Under the pieces are notes generated by a model that saw only the letters and a program-made list of their open reading frames with translations, was not told where the DNA came from and did not search any database. DNA of 64,000 nucleotides, from NCBI RefSeq assembly GCF_015353075.1, contig NZ_CP064187.1:434001-498000 (forward strand), written 5' to 3'. This DNA comes from Rhizobium sp. 007 (GTDB lineage Bacteria > Pseudomonadota > Alphaproteobacteria > Rhizobiales > Rhizobiaceae). Position numbers and translations under genes: made by a program. This document shows positions 63,604 through 64,000 of this stretch, in pieces (position 1 is the stretch's first letter; each line of letters begins with the position of its first letter).

Positions 63604-64000
63604 ATGGACGGCTACCGGAAATTGCTGGTCTTAGGGGTGAACGAGGCAATTAAGCAGGGCAGAATATCCCTTGCTGCCCCGCCCGGTGATGCTCCAACCG
63701 ACGAGGATGGTCGCCTGTTTGCCTGTATTGCCGGATATCCGTCCGTGGTACTCTGGAATAGCATCAGCGTGGGCGAGCTGCGTGTTTCAGTTTGGTGGAA
63801 CTACGACCACTCGAAACACCCTCAAGCCGAATCCTCAGGAAACGCACGCGAGATGTTCAGTCTCGGCAGGCCATTAGCGAAAAAAGCCCATTACCCGAAA
63901 TTTGTAGGCGCGACCGCCAGCGCCTGGCTTGAGCGGAAAACCGGCAAGCACCTTCAGGGAAATGGCAAACGCAATATATTCGACACCTATCTTCGGGCTG
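63604..64000 (+). CDS. Unrecognised protein, truncated by the window edge
   Basis: Open frame from ATG 63604 (strong GGGGAGGGG site 4 bp upstream) to the window end; 132 codons seen. The product begins MDGYRKLLVLGVNEAIKQG and contains two tryptophan-rich stretches (VVLWNSISVGELRVSVWWNYDH) without a signal peptide. It follows the GNAT-like gene by 15 bp in one transcription unit. No family recognised from the part present. Confidence 0.65.
   Translation, partial: MDGYRKLLVLGVNEAIKQGRISLAAPPGDAPTDEDGRLFACIAGYPSVVLWNSISVGELRVSVWWNYDHSKHPQAESSGNAREMFSLGRPLAKKAHYPKFVGATASAWLERKTGKHLQGNGKRNIFDTYLRA

Overview
The window reads as chromosomal DNA of a Rhizobiaceae alphaproteobacterium, most likely Sinorhizobium/Ensifer or a close Rhizobium. 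The evidence is a CbrA-type hybrid-less sensor kinase, the iron regulator RirA beside a dpp operon, a phasin with TGC-palindrome operators, a tRNA-His of the alphaproteobacterial type without G-1, two general-stress (EcfG/RpoE2) promoters, and high GC with rhizobial codon use. From memory, the gene order potHI - acsA2 - cbrA - phaP - iolA - rirA - dppABCDF resembles the S. meliloti chromosome; no alignment was run.

Positions 1 to about 31.4 kb form a dense, largely intact backbone. It holds polyamine-type ABC permeases, an AsmA protein, acetoacetate-CoA ligase, the CbrA kinase, phasin, tRNA-His, small regulators and stress genes, a LysR/monooxygenase pair divergent from iolA, rirA and dppABCDF, and gluconokinase. 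Further on are a FAD amino-acid oxidase, a type III polyketide synthase with a membrane methyltransferase, a TPR protein with an ECF sigma/anti-sigma pair, an ABC-F ATPase and peptidase T. Central metabolism (acetoacetate, PHB granules, inositol/valine semialdehydes, gluconate), peptide/ALA uptake and iron/cell-cycle control lie side by side.

From about 31.4 kb the character changes to accessory DNA. It carries broken genes (DUF2950, DUF899, an MscS channel, a tyrosine recombinase, an M48-like fragment further left), three class III nucleotide cyclases, longer gene-free gaps and mobile-element traces. Four copies of a roughly 150-170 bp repeat, all in the same orientation (about 37.56, 46.42, 50.87 and 58.41 kb), separate blocks of unrelated genes. 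Block 1 is a periplasmic binding protein, hybrid kinase, response regulator and REC-cyclase operon plus a methanethiol oxidase pair. Block 2 is a MITE-like element, a TetR regulator with a two-component flavin monooxygenase, and the recombinase remnant. Block 3 is a broken MscS gene, an ankyrin/YHS pair, a cyclase-TPR protein and an aminotransferase. The only recombinase remnant starts directly beside copy C, which suggests the repeats are ends or attachment regions of an integrative element.

Right of the last repeat lies the most striking gene: a 1172-residue fusion of a HIT hydrolase, a phospholipase-D-like nuclease, an SF2 helicase and a DUF3427-like C-terminus. It is followed by an operon-like set of a membrane protein, a GNAT-like acetyltransferase and an unrecognised protein cut by the window edge. 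This end is the best candidate for an uncharacterised, possibly defensive, system.
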